A stretch of 64,000 nucleotides of DNA. Origin: an uncultured Prevotellaceae bacterium. Lineage in GTDB: Bacteria > Bacteroidota > Bacteroidia > Bacteroidales > Bacteroidaceae. Under the pieces are notes generated by a model. It made no database searches. It had not been told where the DNA came from and saw only the letters and a program-made list of their open reading frames with translations. The position numbers and the translations under genes were made by a program. Below, in pieces: positions 41,385 through 51,100 of the stretch. Positions within the stretch are counted from its first letter, which is position 1. Each line of letters begins with the position of its first letter. The stretch spans positions 21,594-85,593 of the forward strand of contig CAMHUU010000008.1 in NCBI GenBank assembly GCA_946188395.1, given 5' to 3'.

Positions 41385-42890
41385 ATGGCTTATACACGTA
41401 TGACTGCCGCAGAGGCTGCGGCACTGATTAAGAATGGCGAACACATCGCCATGAGTGGCTTCACACCTGCCGGTGTGGCCAAGGCAACAACCAAGGAACT
41501 GGCCAAGATCGCTGTCGCTGAACACGAGGCCGGCCGCGAATTTAAGGTGGCTATCTTCACAGGTGCTTCGACGGGACAGTCGACAGACGGTGACCTGGCC
41601 AACGCACAGGCTATCCTCTATCGTGCTCCCTACACGACGAACCCCGACTTCCGCAAGCACGTGAACATGGGTGAGATTCCCTACAACGACCTGCACCTGA
41701 GCCACATGGCACAGGAGCTGCGCTATGGGTTCTACGGTCCCCTGGACTGGGCCATTCTCGAGGTCTGCGACATCGAAGAGGTGGGCAACGACTATCACGT
41801 CTACCTGACTGCCGCCGGTGGTATCTCGCCGACGGCTGCCCGTCTGGCCAAGCACGTCATTCTGGAGCTGAACTCGTTCCATAACCCCAACGCCAAATTC
41901 ATCCACGACGTCTATGAGCCGCTGGATCCCCCTTACCGCAAGGCTATCCCCATCGAGCACGTCGGCGACCGCATCGGTGTGCCCTATGTCTCGATTCCCA
42001 AGGAGAAGGTGGTCGGTGTCGTAGAGTGTAACATCCCCGACGAGGCCCGTGCCTTCAAGGACAGCGACCCCGTGACCGACAAGATTGGATACCTGACAGC
42101 AGAGTTCCTCGTCGAGGAGATGCACAAGGGCCGTATCCCCAAGGAGTTCCTGCCCCTGCAAAGCGGTGTGGGCTCGACGGCTAACGCCATTCTCGGTGCA
42201 CTGGGACAGGACAAGCACGTGCCCGATTTCAACATCTATACCGAAGTGCTGCAAGACTCAGTGGTCGGCATGATGCTCGACGGTCGTGTGAAGGATGCGT
42301 CGGCTTGTTCGCTGACCGTATCGAACGAGTGTCTGTTGCAGGTGTACGACCACATGGACTACTTCAAGGATCACCTGACGCTGCGCCAGAGCGAGATTTC
42401 GAACTCGCCTGAGATTATTCGCCGACTGGGTGTCATCGCCATCAATACAGCCATCGAGGCCGACCTCTATGGTAACGTGAACTCGACGCACATCAGCGGT
42501 ACGAAGATGATGAACGGTATCGGCGGTTCGGGTGACTTCATCCGCAACGCTTACCTCTCGATATTCACTTGTCCAAGTGTGGCCAAGGGCGGTGTGATCA
42601 GCTCTATCGTACCGTTTGTCAGCCATCAGGACAGCTCGGAGCACGATGTGAACATCATCGTAACGGAGCAGGGTATCGCCGATCTGCGCGGAAAAGGTCC
42701 CATCCAACGTGCAGAGACAATCATCGAGAACTGTGCTCACCCCGACTACAAGCAGCTGCTGTGGGATTACCTGAAGATTGCCAAGATGGGACAGACGCGT
42801 CACAACCTGCCCGCAGCCTTCGCTATGCACGACACGCTGGCTCGCAAGGGCGACATGAAGTTGACCGACTTTGCAGAGTACGTGAAGTGA
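41385..42890 (+). CDS. Acetyl-CoA hydrolase / succinyl-CoA:acetate CoA-transferase family
   Basis: A 501-residue class-I CoA-transferase of the Cat1/AarC/ACH1 group, which moves CoA between acetate and succinate or related acids. Visible signatures are GVGSTANAILGAL near 259, the ISGTKMMNGIGGSGDF loop near 368-383 and ISSIVPFVSHQD/ IIVTEQGIADLRGKGP near 405-440. In fermenting Bacteroidales this step links succinate and propionate metabolism to acetate release. Its stop overlaps the GTG start of queH. Confidence 0.92.
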   Translation: MAYTRMTAAEAAALIKNGEHIAMSGFTPAGVAKATTKELAKIAVAEHEAGREFKVAIFTGASTGQSTDGDLANAQAILYRAPYTTNPDFRKHVNMGEIPYNDLHLSHMAQELRYGFYGPLDWAILEVCDIEEVGNDYHVYLTAAGGISPTAARLAKHVILELNSFHNPNAKFIHDVYEPLDPPYRKAIPIEHVGDRIGVPYVSIPKEKVVGVVECNIPDEARAFKDSDPVTDKIGYLTAEFLVEEMHKGRIPKEFLPLQSGVGSTANAILGALGQDKHVPDFNIYTEVLQDSVVGMMLDGRVKDASACSLTVSNECLLQVYDHMDYFKDHLTLRQSEISNSPEIIRRLGVIAINTAIEADLYGNVNSTHISGTKMMNGIGGSGDFIRNAYLSIFTCPSVAKGGVISSIVPFVSHQDSSEHDVNIIVTEQGIADLRGKGPIQRAETIIENCAHPDYKQLLWDYLKIAKMGQTRHNLPAAFAMHDTLARKGDMKLTDFAEYVK

Positions 42891-43465
42891 AGCAACCCGC
42901 AATTATCATACCACAAGGAGCGCACGAGGTGCTGTTGCACGCTTGCTGCGCTCCTTGTTCGTCAGCCATCGTAGAGTGGATGCTGCAAAACGGCGTCCGC
43001 CCTACTATCTTTTATTATAACCCCAACATCTACCCCCGCGAGGAGTACGACATCCGCAAGAACGAGAGCAAGCGGCATGCCGACGCGCTGGGCATCCGTT
43101 GGATTGACGGCGATTACGACCACGAAGCGTGGCTCGGTGAGGTGCATGGGATGGAGTGTGAACCGGAACGGGGCAGCAGATGCAGTCTGTGTTTCCGACT
43201 GCGCCTGACAGCAGCAGCCCGTGAGGCCCATCGACAAGGTTTGCGGTTCTTCACCACTACCCTCGCCTCGTCGCGTTGGAAGAGCATCGAACAGATTACT
43301 GCTGCCGGACTCGAGGCACAGGCCGCTGTGCCCGATACGGAATTCTGGGCACAAAACTGGCGCAAGGGCGGTCTCTACGAACGCCGCAACCAACTACTGA
43401 AAGAATACGATTTCTACAACCAGCAATATTGCGGCTGCGAGTTCTCTCTAAACTCTAAACCCTAA
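42887..43465 (+). CDS. queH: Epoxyqueuosine reductase QueH
   Basis: A 192-residue QueH (formerly DUF208), which reduces epoxyqueuosine in tRNA to queuosine as the QueG-independent route. Cysteine motifs for the Fe-S and metal sites are HACCAPCSS near 19-27, SRCSLCFRLR near 98-107 and YCGCEF at the end. The GTG at 42887 overlaps the upstream stop (GTGA), consistent with translational coupling. The last residues (SLNSKP) and the stop codon are encoded by a 7-base repeat at 43446-43480. Confidence 0.9.
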   Translation: MKQPAIIIPQGAHEVLLHACCAPCSSAIVEWMLQNGVRPTIFYYNPNIYPREEYDIRKNESKRHADALGIRWIDGDYDHEAWLGEVHGMECEPERGSRCSLCFRLRLTAAAREAHRQGLRFFTTTLASSRWKSIEQITAAGLEAQAAVPDTEFWAQNWRKGGLYERRNQLLKEYDFYNQQYCGCEFSLNSKP

Positions 43466-43480
43466 ACTCTAAACTTTAAA
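43446..43480. repeat. 7-base repeat spanning two convergent gene ends
   Basis: Five CTCTAAA-type heptads (CTCTAAA, CTCTAAA, CCCTAAA, CTCTAAA, CTTTAAA) encode the queH C terminus and stop, and reach the stop of the convergent hemolysin III gene. Confidence 0.85.
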
Positions 43481-44162
43481 GATACTCCATCAGCACATCC
43501 CACACAGCAATGATGTGGCACAGGCTTCCCGCCAAGACGAAGAAATGAAATACGGAGTGCATGTATTTCTTTTTGTTCAGTGAATAGAACACCGCTCCCG
43601 TGATGTAGCAAACGCCTTCGGCCACAATCCATATGAACGCTGCTGTCGACACTGAGTCGATGAGCGGCTTGAAGGCTACAAGTACGCTGAGCCCCATTCC
43701 AATGAAACAGAACGTCTCGAGGTTGGAATGCTCCTTCAGTCGGGCAAAACTCACAATGGTGCCTGCAATGGCACACAGCCAGACAAACGAGAACAGCGAC
43801 CAGCCCCAATAGCCTTGTGTGCGCAGCGCCACCAGCGTCAGCGGAGAGTACGAGCCGGCAATGTGCCAATAGATGGCCGCATGGTCCCAATGGCGCAAGC
43901 GCTCCTTCCATTTCGAACGGTGTCCGACGAGTCCCTGTCCGCAACGACGTTCGTAGAGCGGCAGCGCATGATAGACGGTCGACGCCACATAGCTGGCCAG
44001 CATACCAAACAGATAGAGGCACACACCCAGACGTGCCCAGGGGTTCTCACCCCGGAACGCCATCCATAGAAACACCATGCCAAAGGCGACTCCCATGACG
44101 ATGCCGCCAGCATGGCTCCACGCATTCCACAGCTCTTCCCGATGTGTATATCTGATAGGCAT
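43476..44162 (-). CDS. Hemolysin III / PAQR-family membrane protein
   Basis: A 228-residue YqfA/hemolysin III family protein with seven membrane helices. The N-terminal HREELWNAWSHAGGIVMG segment, the ASTVYHALPLYERR segment with its His, the central HWDHAAIYWHIAGSY segment and the C-terminal HSVFHFFVLAGSLCHI segment supply the conserved Ser/His/Asp set of the PAQR superfamily. Real function in bacteria is uncertain; the hemolysin name is historical. ATG 44162 is chosen over an upstream open frame that runs through a repeat. Confidence 0.88.
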   Translation of the reverse strand: MPIRYTHREELWNAWSHAGGIVMGVAFGMVFLWMAFRGENPWARLGVCLYLFGMLASYVASTVYHALPLYERRCGQGLVGHRSKWKERLRHWDHAAIYWHIAGSYSPLTLVALRTQGYWGWSLFSFVWLCAIAGTIVSFARLKEHSNLETFCFIGMGLSVLVAFKPLIDSVSTAAFIWIVAEGVCYITGAVFYSLNKKKYMHSVFHFFVLAGSLCHIIAVWDVLMEYL

Positions 44163-44188
44163 AAATGCTATTTTCTTACTTTTGCCGG

Positions 44189-44196
44189 CAAAAGTA
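44189..44196 (-). promoter_or_regulatory. -7 box for the hemolysin III gene
   Basis: TACTTTTG on the minus strand, 26 bases before the ATG. Confidence 0.6.
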
Positions 44197-44204
44197 CGAA
44201 AAAA

Positions 44205-44232
44205 TTGATAATTGACAACTGATAATTGATAA
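44205..44232. repeat. 7-base repeat between divergent promoters
   Basis: Four heptads (TTGATAA, TTGACAA, CTGATAA, TTGATAA) between the minus box at 44189-44196 and the plus box at 44241-44248. Confidence 0.85.
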
Positions 44233-44240
44233 TTATTTTG

Positions 44241-44248
44241 TAATTTTG
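44241..44248 (+). promoter_or_regulatory. -7 box for the sufT gene
   Basis: TAATTTTG on the plus strand, 21 bases before the ATG at 44270. Confidence 0.65.
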
Positions 44249-44269
44249 CACAAAACAAAGCAAAAAGCA

Positions 44270-44590
44270 ATGACGCAAGAAGAAAAGACCCTTTTGGAAG
44301 AGCGCATCGTGGACGTGCTGAAGACCGTCTACGACCCCGAGATCCCAGTCAACATCTACGACTTGGGTATGATTTATAAGATTGACGTGCAGGACGACAG
44401 TTCTGTGGAGTTGGACATGACGTTTACCGCTCCCAACTGCCCTGCTGCCGACTTTATTCTGGAGGATGTCCGCACGAAGGTGGAGTCGGTCGACGGCATC
44501 GCCTCAGCAAATGTCAACCTCGTCTTCGAACCCGCTTGGGACCAAAGCATGATGAGTGAAGAAGCGCGAGTCGAACTGGGATTCGACTAA
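44270..44590 (+). CDS. sufT: SufT / MIP18-family Fe-S assembly protein (DUF59)
   Basis: A 106-residue MIP18-like protein with the motif KTVYDPEIPVNIYDLGMIY near 17-35 and the conserved cysteine in APNCPAADFI near 60. The family helps mature Fe-S proteins. ATG 44270 is chosen over an upstream TTG. It precedes an LpxH-like gene after an octamer repeat. Confidence 0.9.
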   Translation: MTQEEKTLLEERIVDVLKTVYDPEIPVNIYDLGMIYKIDVQDDSSVELDMTFTAPNCPAADFILEDVRTKVESVDGIASANVNLVFEPAWDQSMMSEEARVELGFD

Positions 44591-44601
44591 ATCCGACATT
44601 T

Positions 44602-44636
44602 CGTTATCCACGTTATACCGTTATTACGTTATTACG
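44602..44636. repeat. 8-base tandem repeat between sufT and the lpxH-like gene
   Basis: CGTTAT recurs at 44602, 44611, 44619 and 44627 (period 8, once 9), filling the gap up to the next start codon. Confidence 0.65.
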
Positions 44637-44639
44637 AAA

Positions 44640-45404
44640 ATGAAGAACGTTTATTTCCTATCTGACGCCCACTTAGGGTCGCTGGCTATTCCGCATCAAA
44701 GACAGCAGGAACGCCGGCTGGTGCGCTTTTTGGACAGCATCAAGGAGAAGGCTGCTGCCGTCTATCTGTTGGGCGACATGTTCGACTTCTGGTACGAATA
44801 CAAATACGTCGTTCCCAAGGGCTTTACGCGCTTTCTGGGCAAGCTGTCGGAACTGACCGACATGGGTGTCGAGGTGCATTACTTTACGGGCAATCACGAC
44901 ATCTGGGCTTACGAATACTTGGCGAAAGAGTGTGGCGTCATCTTGCATAAGAAGGAGGAAACCACCGAGATATACGGCCACGAGTTCTTCCTGGCTCATG
45001 GCGACGGCATGGGCGACCCCAACAAGTCGTTCAAACTGATTCGCGCCATCTTCCACTCTCCGTTCTGCCAGTGGCTCTTCTCAGGGCTCCACCCGCGTTG
45101 GGGCATGAGTTTCGGACTTGCGTGGGCCCGTCACAGCTACATCAAACACAAGGAGACCGACGACGTTCATTATATGGGTGAAGACCGCGAGCACCTGGTG
45201 CTCTTCGCCAAAAAGTATATCGAGGATCACCCCAACATCGACTACTTTATCTTCGGACACCGCCACATCGAACTCGACATCAAGCTGGCGCGACATACGC
45301 GTCTGATGATTCTGGGCGACTGGATCTCACAGTTCACCTATGCCGTTTACGACGGGGAGCACATGTTCTTGGAAGAATACGTCGAGGGCGAGAGCAGACC
45401 GTGA
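44640..45404 (+). CDS. LpxH-like UDP-2,3-diacylglucosamine diphosphatase
   Basis: A 254-residue calcineurin-type metallophosphoesterase with the full metal set: FLSDAHLG (residues 6-13), LGDMFDFWYEY near 44-54, FTGNHDIW near 83-90, AHGDGMGDP near 120 and FGHRH near 205. Length and the aromatic DFWYEY segment match LpxH-type enzymes that hydrolyse the UDP-diacylglucosamine in lipid A synthesis. ATG 44640 begins the conserved fold. Confidence 0.85.
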   Translation: MKNVYFLSDAHLGSLAIPHQRQQERRLVRFLDSIKEKAAAVYLLGDMFDFWYEYKYVVPKGFTRFLGKLSELTDMGVEVHYFTGNHDIWAYEYLAKECGVILHKKEETTEIYGHEFFLAHGDGMGDPNKSFKLIRAIFHSPFCQWLFSGLHPRWGMSFGLAWARHSYIKHKETDDVHYMGEDREHLVLFAKKYIEDHPNIDYFIFGHRHIELDIKLARHTRLMILGDWISQFTYAVYDGEHMFLEEYVEGESRP

Positions 45405-45406
45405 TA

Positions 45407-45440
45407 GTTGACAGTTGACAGTTGATAGTTGACAGTTAAC
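45407..45440. repeat. 7-base repeat over a stop codon
   Basis: GTTGACA, GTTGACA, GTTGATA, GTTGACA, then GTTAAC; the last unit supplies the stop of the minus-strand phosphatase gene. Confidence 0.85.
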
Positions 45441-46734
45441 GATTCCTTCGTTTTTCGTACTGGTCAAGTTTCTTCAGGTAGTGACGGCGGAAGTCGCGCC
45501 AATGGTAGTAGGGAGCGCAGTCGGTCCGAATGGGCAGTCGCGCTTCCTGTTCGTTCAACAGCACCTTGAAGAGCACGTCCTTGTCCCGGGGACTGCTGCG
45601 GTAGAAGATGAACTGCACATTCGACCCCATGGGGAACACACTCGAGCTCCACCAGCCACGAGCCTCGATTTCTTCGAGATTATTTGTCTGCAGGTCGTAC
45701 CCGTTGATACCCAGCAGACAAACGAGCGGCAACAGCACCGTATCATGTCCGAAGCGCAACTGGGCTCCGGGCGTGTCGAGACGCAGACAGCTATCGGCAT
45801 CGGCAATTATCTGGCGCAACAAATGGCGCTGGGTGTAAGGATAGTCGCCTCCGTTCAGCGGACAGAATCCGTATCGCACATACCACAGGACATTGTCAAT
45901 CTGCCACATGCGATAGAGGTCTTCGGCCGTAAAGAGATCCGTCAGGAAAGTGTTCTGATTGAGATGGGTATTCAATTGGAACAGGCCCATCTTCATCAGG
46001 TAGTAGCTGAAGAAGGTCTCGTCGACCAGTTCCTTGACGATATCGGGATTCTTGAAAAGCATCTCCATCAGTCGGCTGTTTCCCACACGACTGGCAATAT
46101 AGGCATCGTAGGCTTTCTGTGCCTTAGGGGTCATCTTATTGATGCGCAACAAGGGGTCTTGGTAGTTCATGTATCCTTGCGTGCGCCTCGAGGCATCCAT
46201 CGTGATGCGCAGACGCGGGTTCTGCTGGGTCAATCCTATCAGGAACGACTCCATCGACATCATACAACGCGGCACTACCGTGCTGATAGCCGACACATTC
46301 GCTGAGTCGGCAAACACCTCTGGAAAACGATCAATCATACGTCGGGCTATCTGCAGCTGTTGGATTTTTCCCAGTGTCGTCAAGTCGCCCCAGCGATCCT
46401 CTGAGTCGTTCAGTATGAAGTTCATCTCACTAAATACCCGTTTGCCCATAGCCGTCAACTCGTCTACCCCATTAGCCTGCACAATCATCTTGTAGGGAAT
46501 CTCATAACCCGAACGGCGGTTGATATATCGTGAACCGTGTCGACCGTAGTGTGAGATATAGAAGGGGTGCTTGCCCTTGGGTGCAGCAGTGAGCTTGTCG
46601 GGGATGCTGTCCGGATAGACGTCGTAGTTGCACGACGCATAGCCCGGGCTCTGGCGGATGATGTCGAGCACCACCTGTCCCCGTGCCACAAGCATCGAGC
46701 AGCATACGACCAATATCGTTAATACCCTCTTCAT
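45436..46734 (-). CDS. Secreted histidine acid phosphatase (MINPP/phytase-like)
   Basis: A 432-residue protein with a signal peptide (KRVLTILVVCCSMLVARG) and histidine-phosphatase clade-2 fold. The catalytic RHGxR motif is Arg65-His66-Gly67-Ser68-Arg69 in HYGRHGSRY, and the HD motif is in LRFGHDTVLL near 320. Bacteroidetes members of this group degrade phytate and other inositol phosphates; the exact substrate is inferred. It is the second gene of a pair whose first member is a degenerate paralogue. Confidence 0.9.
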   Translation of the reverse strand: MKRVLTILVVCCSMLVARGQVVLDIIRQSPGYASCNYDVYPDSIPDKLTAAPKGKHPFYISHYGRHGSRYINRRSGYEIPYKMIVQANGVDELTAMGKRVFSEMNFILNDSEDRWGDLTTLGKIQQLQIARRMIDRFPEVFADSANVSAISTVVPRCMMSMESFLIGLTQQNPRLRITMDASRRTQGYMNYQDPLLRINKMTPKAQKAYDAYIASRVGNSRLMEMLFKNPDIVKELVDETFFSYYLMKMGLFQLNTHLNQNTFLTDLFTAEDLYRMWQIDNVLWYVRYGFCPLNGGDYPYTQRHLLRQIIADADSCLRLDTPGAQLRFGHDTVLLPLVCLLGINGYDLQTNNLEEIEARGWWSSSVFPMGSNVQFIFYRSSPRDKDVLFKVLLNEQEARLPIRTDCAPYYHWRDFRRHYLKKLDQYEKRRNR

Positions 46735-46754
46735 CTAACTTCTTTAATTCCCTA

Positions 46755-46775
46755 AACTCTCAACTCTCAACTCTC
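46755..46775. repeat. 7-base repeat between the two phosphatase genes
   Basis: Three AACTCTC heptads; they cover the stop codon of the upstream gene at 46767. Confidence 0.75.
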
Positions 46776-48080
46776 TTCATCCCACTCTCTTGCATACGCG
46801 TACAGTTTACGTAAGTAATAGCGTTTCACATCGTTCCAATGATAGTAGGGAGCACAGTCGGACTTGATGGGCAGTCGTGCCTCTTGTCCGTTCAGCAGCA
46901 CACGCACCAGCGGGTCCGGATCGTTCTTGTCCGTGCGGTAGTGAATCATCATCATGCTACCTCCCAGCGGTGCTATACGATAGTCGGCCCACCCCATCGC
47001 CTCGAGCGAGTCGAGGTTACCCGTCTGCAGACCATAGCCGTTCAGTTCCAACAGACAGACCAGCGACATCACCGTACTCTCATACGTATAGCGCAGGTGA
47101 ACAATCGGTTTATCAAGCGTCATCATGCTATCACCCTGATGTATCAGGTTCGTCAGCGTGCTACGCTGTATATAGGGTTGGTGTCCGCCGTTCAGCGTAC
47201 AACCGCCATAGCGAATATAAGCCCACGCATTGCGTCGCATCCAGTGGCGATGGATATCCTCCGGAGCAAAGACATCGTAGAGTGATATATCGTCTGTCTT
47301 TTGCGTATACTGCGTACAGCCGGCCAAGTCGAACAGCTGGCGGCTCAGTTCCGCAGCATCGATGGTCTGAGCGTAGTCGGCATCATTGAACAGCGTAGTC
47401 ATCAGGTGCGCATTGTCTGGTGCCCACCGTGCAGAGAATTCTGCATAGCGGGCCATCGCTGTGGAATCATCACGAAGCGCCTCCAAACGTTTGTCCTGCG
47501 GATTCATCCATCGCTGCGACCGGTACGAAGCACCAATGTTGATAAACAGCGGCTGGTGCGCTATCGACATTTGCAAAACCGCCTCACCCATCGTCAGCAA
47601 GCAATGGTTACGTACAATGGAGCGCAAATCCACATAACTCTTGTCCGTAAACATCTCGGGCAGTCGCTGCGTCAACTGCCGGGCCAGTTCCTTGGCCTGC
47701 AACTTGCCTGCCTCTGTCAACTCTCCCGTACAGTTATGGGCTTCGTTTCGCAACTGAGCCACTTTGCGCAGCGCTTTCTTGCCCATCTCGGTCAGTTTTC
47801 CCAGACTGTCGGCACGCAACAACGTGCGATAGGGGTCGTCATAGAATTCACGGCGTTCCTGATAGTAGGCCGACGGACAACCGTAGTGGTTCACGTAGAA
47901 AGGTCGTTTGCCTTCGGGTGGAGGTGTGTCGTGCACATCCGAAAGCGGCAGCGCATAGTTCATGCCTGCTGCCCGTCGCACGTCATCGCGCAACTCATCA
48001 GCCACCGTCTGAGCCGTCATGCTGACAGCGCCCCAGCAGCTCATGATTCCTACCAGCAAGCAAGACCAAATTCGCCTCAT
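46767..48080 (-). CDS. Histidine-phosphatase paralogue lacking the catalytic motifs (probable pseudoenzyme)
   Basis: A 437-residue secreted protein (signal MRRIWSCLLVGIMSCWGAVS) clearly related along its length to the next gene: NHYG...PYRTLLRADSLGKLTEMGKKAL, VLLNGQEARLPIKSDCAPYYHW. But the RHGSR motif is replaced by CPSAY (residues 68-72) and the FGHDT motif by YTYES, so both the nucleophile histidine and the proton donor are lost. The frame is full-length and intact, so it is not a decayed gene. A binding or regulatory role is possible. It has its own promoter at 48108-48115 and precedes the active copy. Confidence 0.85.
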   Translation of the reverse strand: MRRIWSCLLVGIMSCWGAVSMTAQTVADELRDDVRRAAGMNYALPLSDVHDTPPPEGKRPFYVNHYGCPSAYYQERREFYDDPYRTLLRADSLGKLTEMGKKALRKVAQLRNEAHNCTGELTEAGKLQAKELARQLTQRLPEMFTDKSYVDLRSIVRNHCLLTMGEAVLQMSIAHQPLFINIGASYRSQRWMNPQDKRLEALRDDSTAMARYAEFSARWAPDNAHLMTTLFNDADYAQTIDAAELSRQLFDLAGCTQYTQKTDDISLYDVFAPEDIHRHWMRRNAWAYIRYGGCTLNGGHQPYIQRSTLTNLIHQGDSMMTLDKPIVHLRYTYESTVMSLVCLLELNGYGLQTGNLDSLEAMGWADYRIAPLGGSMMMIHYRTDKNDPDPLVRVLLNGQEARLPIKSDCAPYYHWNDVKRYYLRKLYAYAREWDEES

Positions 48081-48107
48081 ATCACTAAATTCTTCAACAC
48101 TACGTTG

Positions 48108-48115
48108 CAAAATTA
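48108..48115 (-). promoter_or_regulatory. -7 box for the phosphatase pair
   Basis: TAATTTTG on the minus strand with TTTG at 48133-48136 as -33 element. Confidence 0.65.
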
Positions 48116-48158
48116 GTGAAAAACGAGCGAAAAACAAAGAAAAATACCATATTTCTTT

Positions 48159-51100
48159 CTATTTGGACCGTTTGTAGCCCTTCTTACCCTTGACGACCAC
48201 AATGCCCTGATAGGCGTTATCGACCCGCTGACCAGCCAGATTATATTGCGCAGCAGGGTTTTCTGTCCCTGCAGCAATGCTGCGGACAGCGGTGGGCGTC
48301 GTGCTGTTGTTGCTGACAGCTACACACAGCCGACGCTGATAGCTGGAGCCCTCGGCATCCTTCACGCCAATCAGCACTGTTGCGATGGTGTTGCCCCCAG
48401 TGCTCTTCACTGTCAGTTCAGCATCGTTTTGCTGAATGGCAACACCCGTTCCCACCACCTCGGCCGTATAGACGGGCTGAAGGGTATAGCCGGCAAACAG
48501 CGCCGAGAGACTGATGGTCGCCGATGAGGCAGGCTGCACGAACACATGAGGCTGGGCCATGAAGTCGAGATAACGCTCCAGCTCCGTATATCCGTCGTCC
48601 TCCTTGTCGAGATTCGTCTCTGCGAAATCGCCCGCAGGAGTCGCAGGGTCAGTACCGCGAATCTCTTCCCACCAGTCGGGCAGTCCGTCGTTGTCGCTAT
48701 CGTAGGCCTCAGGACGCTGCTCCTCGGGATAATCCTCAAAACCGCCGGCATCCTGTTCGTCGTCAATCTCGCCCTTGATGCCCGACTTCGAACCCACGTA
48801 GGTGTACGAACGGTTGATGGTTTCCGTCACAATGCGCTGATCGGTCAGATCGGCAAAAGGCTGATTGGCACCGACGTCGCTCACCACACTCTTATAGGCA
48901 TCCTGCGCCGTTTCGATAGCTGCCCACGAATCCCAGAAGGGTGCATCTTGCCAGGTGACCTCCGGCTGAGGACCTGTAGCGCGATAGGTTTCGCCCAACT
49001 TGTCGTAGGTCAACGAACCGTCTTTGTTTTCGCGTATATTACCGCTGACATAGGCCAGCTGGTCGCGGTCGCCACCTGTCTCGTTGTCGGCAGAGAAGAG
49101 GATTTTCTTCTGCGTGTCGACGCCCATCTTATAGTAGTTGTTCACAAACTGCATGCGCATGGCACCACCGTCGGTCGTTCGCGAATACCAGTTGTACACC
49201 ACGTTGTTGAACATATCCAACCGACCTTTCGAACGTCCGTTGGCATCGGCTCCGCCACCCATGCTCCAGTTACGCCCGTAGCAGTTGGCCAGCAGGTTGT
49301 GATGGAACGAACCGATGTCGCCGCCGATGGTTGCCGCATAGCCGTGATTGGTGCCTTCATCGTAGTTGCGATGACCGGCAATGCCCAACGCCTCGCTGAT
49401 CATCGAACGCTGCAACGTCACATTGTACGAGCCTCGACTCGAGAACGTCTCGTCAGTACCCCACGAGGCGGTCACGTGGTCCAGAATGGTGTGATTGCTG
49501 TATACGGTTCCGATGGCGTTACCCGTTTGTGCAGGCGTTCCCAACCCACGACGGGCTCGCAGGAAACGTACGATATTGTCGGAACCCACCCCGACGTCGG
49601 CATGTTTCAGACAGATGCCCTTACCCGGTGCTGTCTGCCCGGCAATGGTCACCTGGTCGTCAACCCAACAGGGCGAGAAACCCATATCGATGATACCGCT
49701 CACCTTGAACATCACGGTTCTCGGACCCGACCCATTGGTCAATGCCCAACGCAGCGAGCCCTCACCGTCGTTCTGCAGGTTGGTCACATAGACCACCTTG
49801 CCACCTCGTCCTCCTCGGGCATAGCGTCCGTAACCCTCAGCGCCGGGGAATGCCTCGTGACGCGGTTGGAAACTCCACACGTCGCCAACGGTCACCAGTC
49901 CTTCGGCGTCCTCGCGATCGATGCGCCAATAGTAAGTGGTGTGTGATGAGAGGCGAGTGGTGAGGGTGTAGCTCTGGTCCTTGGCACCCAACGTAGCAGC
50001 AGCCCCGTCGGGAGTCGCCGCCTTGACGGTCTCCTGGTCTGTTCCCAGATAGAGGTACTGCTTGGCCGTTTTCCCATCGATGGGCAGCGTCCACTGCAGC
50101 ATATTTTCCTCACCGTCGACGGCAGCATGGTAGTCGCCATCAGCAGGCACTGGGTCGGTAGCCAGTGTGGCTACATCGCGTCCACCGGCATCGGGTGTCA
50201 TCTCGCTGTAGTTATGCACGGGGCCAGCCGTTCCCTTCGTCCAGCGACAGGCACTGGGAATGCTCTCTGCATGACTGTTGAGCAAGTCCACAAACTCGTC
50301 GGTCTGCATCTCCTCTTCCGTCATCTGCTGACAGTCTTCCGTCGTACCTTTATCTTGTGCCGGCCATACGGCATTGGCACCAGACGCTGACGTGAAGTAG
50401 CAGTAACGTACGACGGATCCTTCAGCATTCGTCGCCGTCACACCGGCCTTATTCGACTTCGAGGTCGTAATCTTACTAGTGGTATAGCAGTTCTCTATGA
50501 CCACCTGCTCGGTGGTACCGTTACCGATACGTCCGACAATACCAACGGTATCGTTCTTGGTGCTCAGCGTCATCGCAGTGTAGCAGTTCTGGATTTTCGA
50601 CGTGCCGAAAATCTGTCCGCCCAAAGGTCCGCTGTTCGAACCCCAACCGACAATCTTACTGTCGACAACGTAACAGTTGATGATGCGTGAGTCCTTGACC
50701 AATCCGGCCAGACAACTCAGATAGGCTCCCGCATAGACGAAGCAGTCCTTCAATCCCAGATTCCGGATCTCGGCACCTTCCAACACACGAAACAGTCCGA
50801 CGTAATTGGCATTGGGAACGGTATAGAACCCGCTGATGACGTGCCCGTCACCATCGAATACTCCCTGGAAAGGTGTATAGTCGTTCTCGCCGGCATAGTC
50901 GCCAATCATGGCGGTCTGCGGGAAAGCCTTACCATTCTGCAAGTCGGTCTGCGACACAGCATTCACGCTCTCGTTAATCACAATGTCAGCAGTGAGTTTG
51001 AAATAACGTCCTCGACTGAAGTTGGGCGTACTGGCCACATCGTTTGCCAACTGTGCCAGGTCGGCAGCACTCGATATCAGATAGGGTTTCTCCTTCGTAC

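Noticed and set aside
46767..48080. Pseudogene call for the phosphatase paralogue
   Set aside because: The frame is complete with signal peptide, promoter and family-wide similarity; only the catalytic motifs are replaced.
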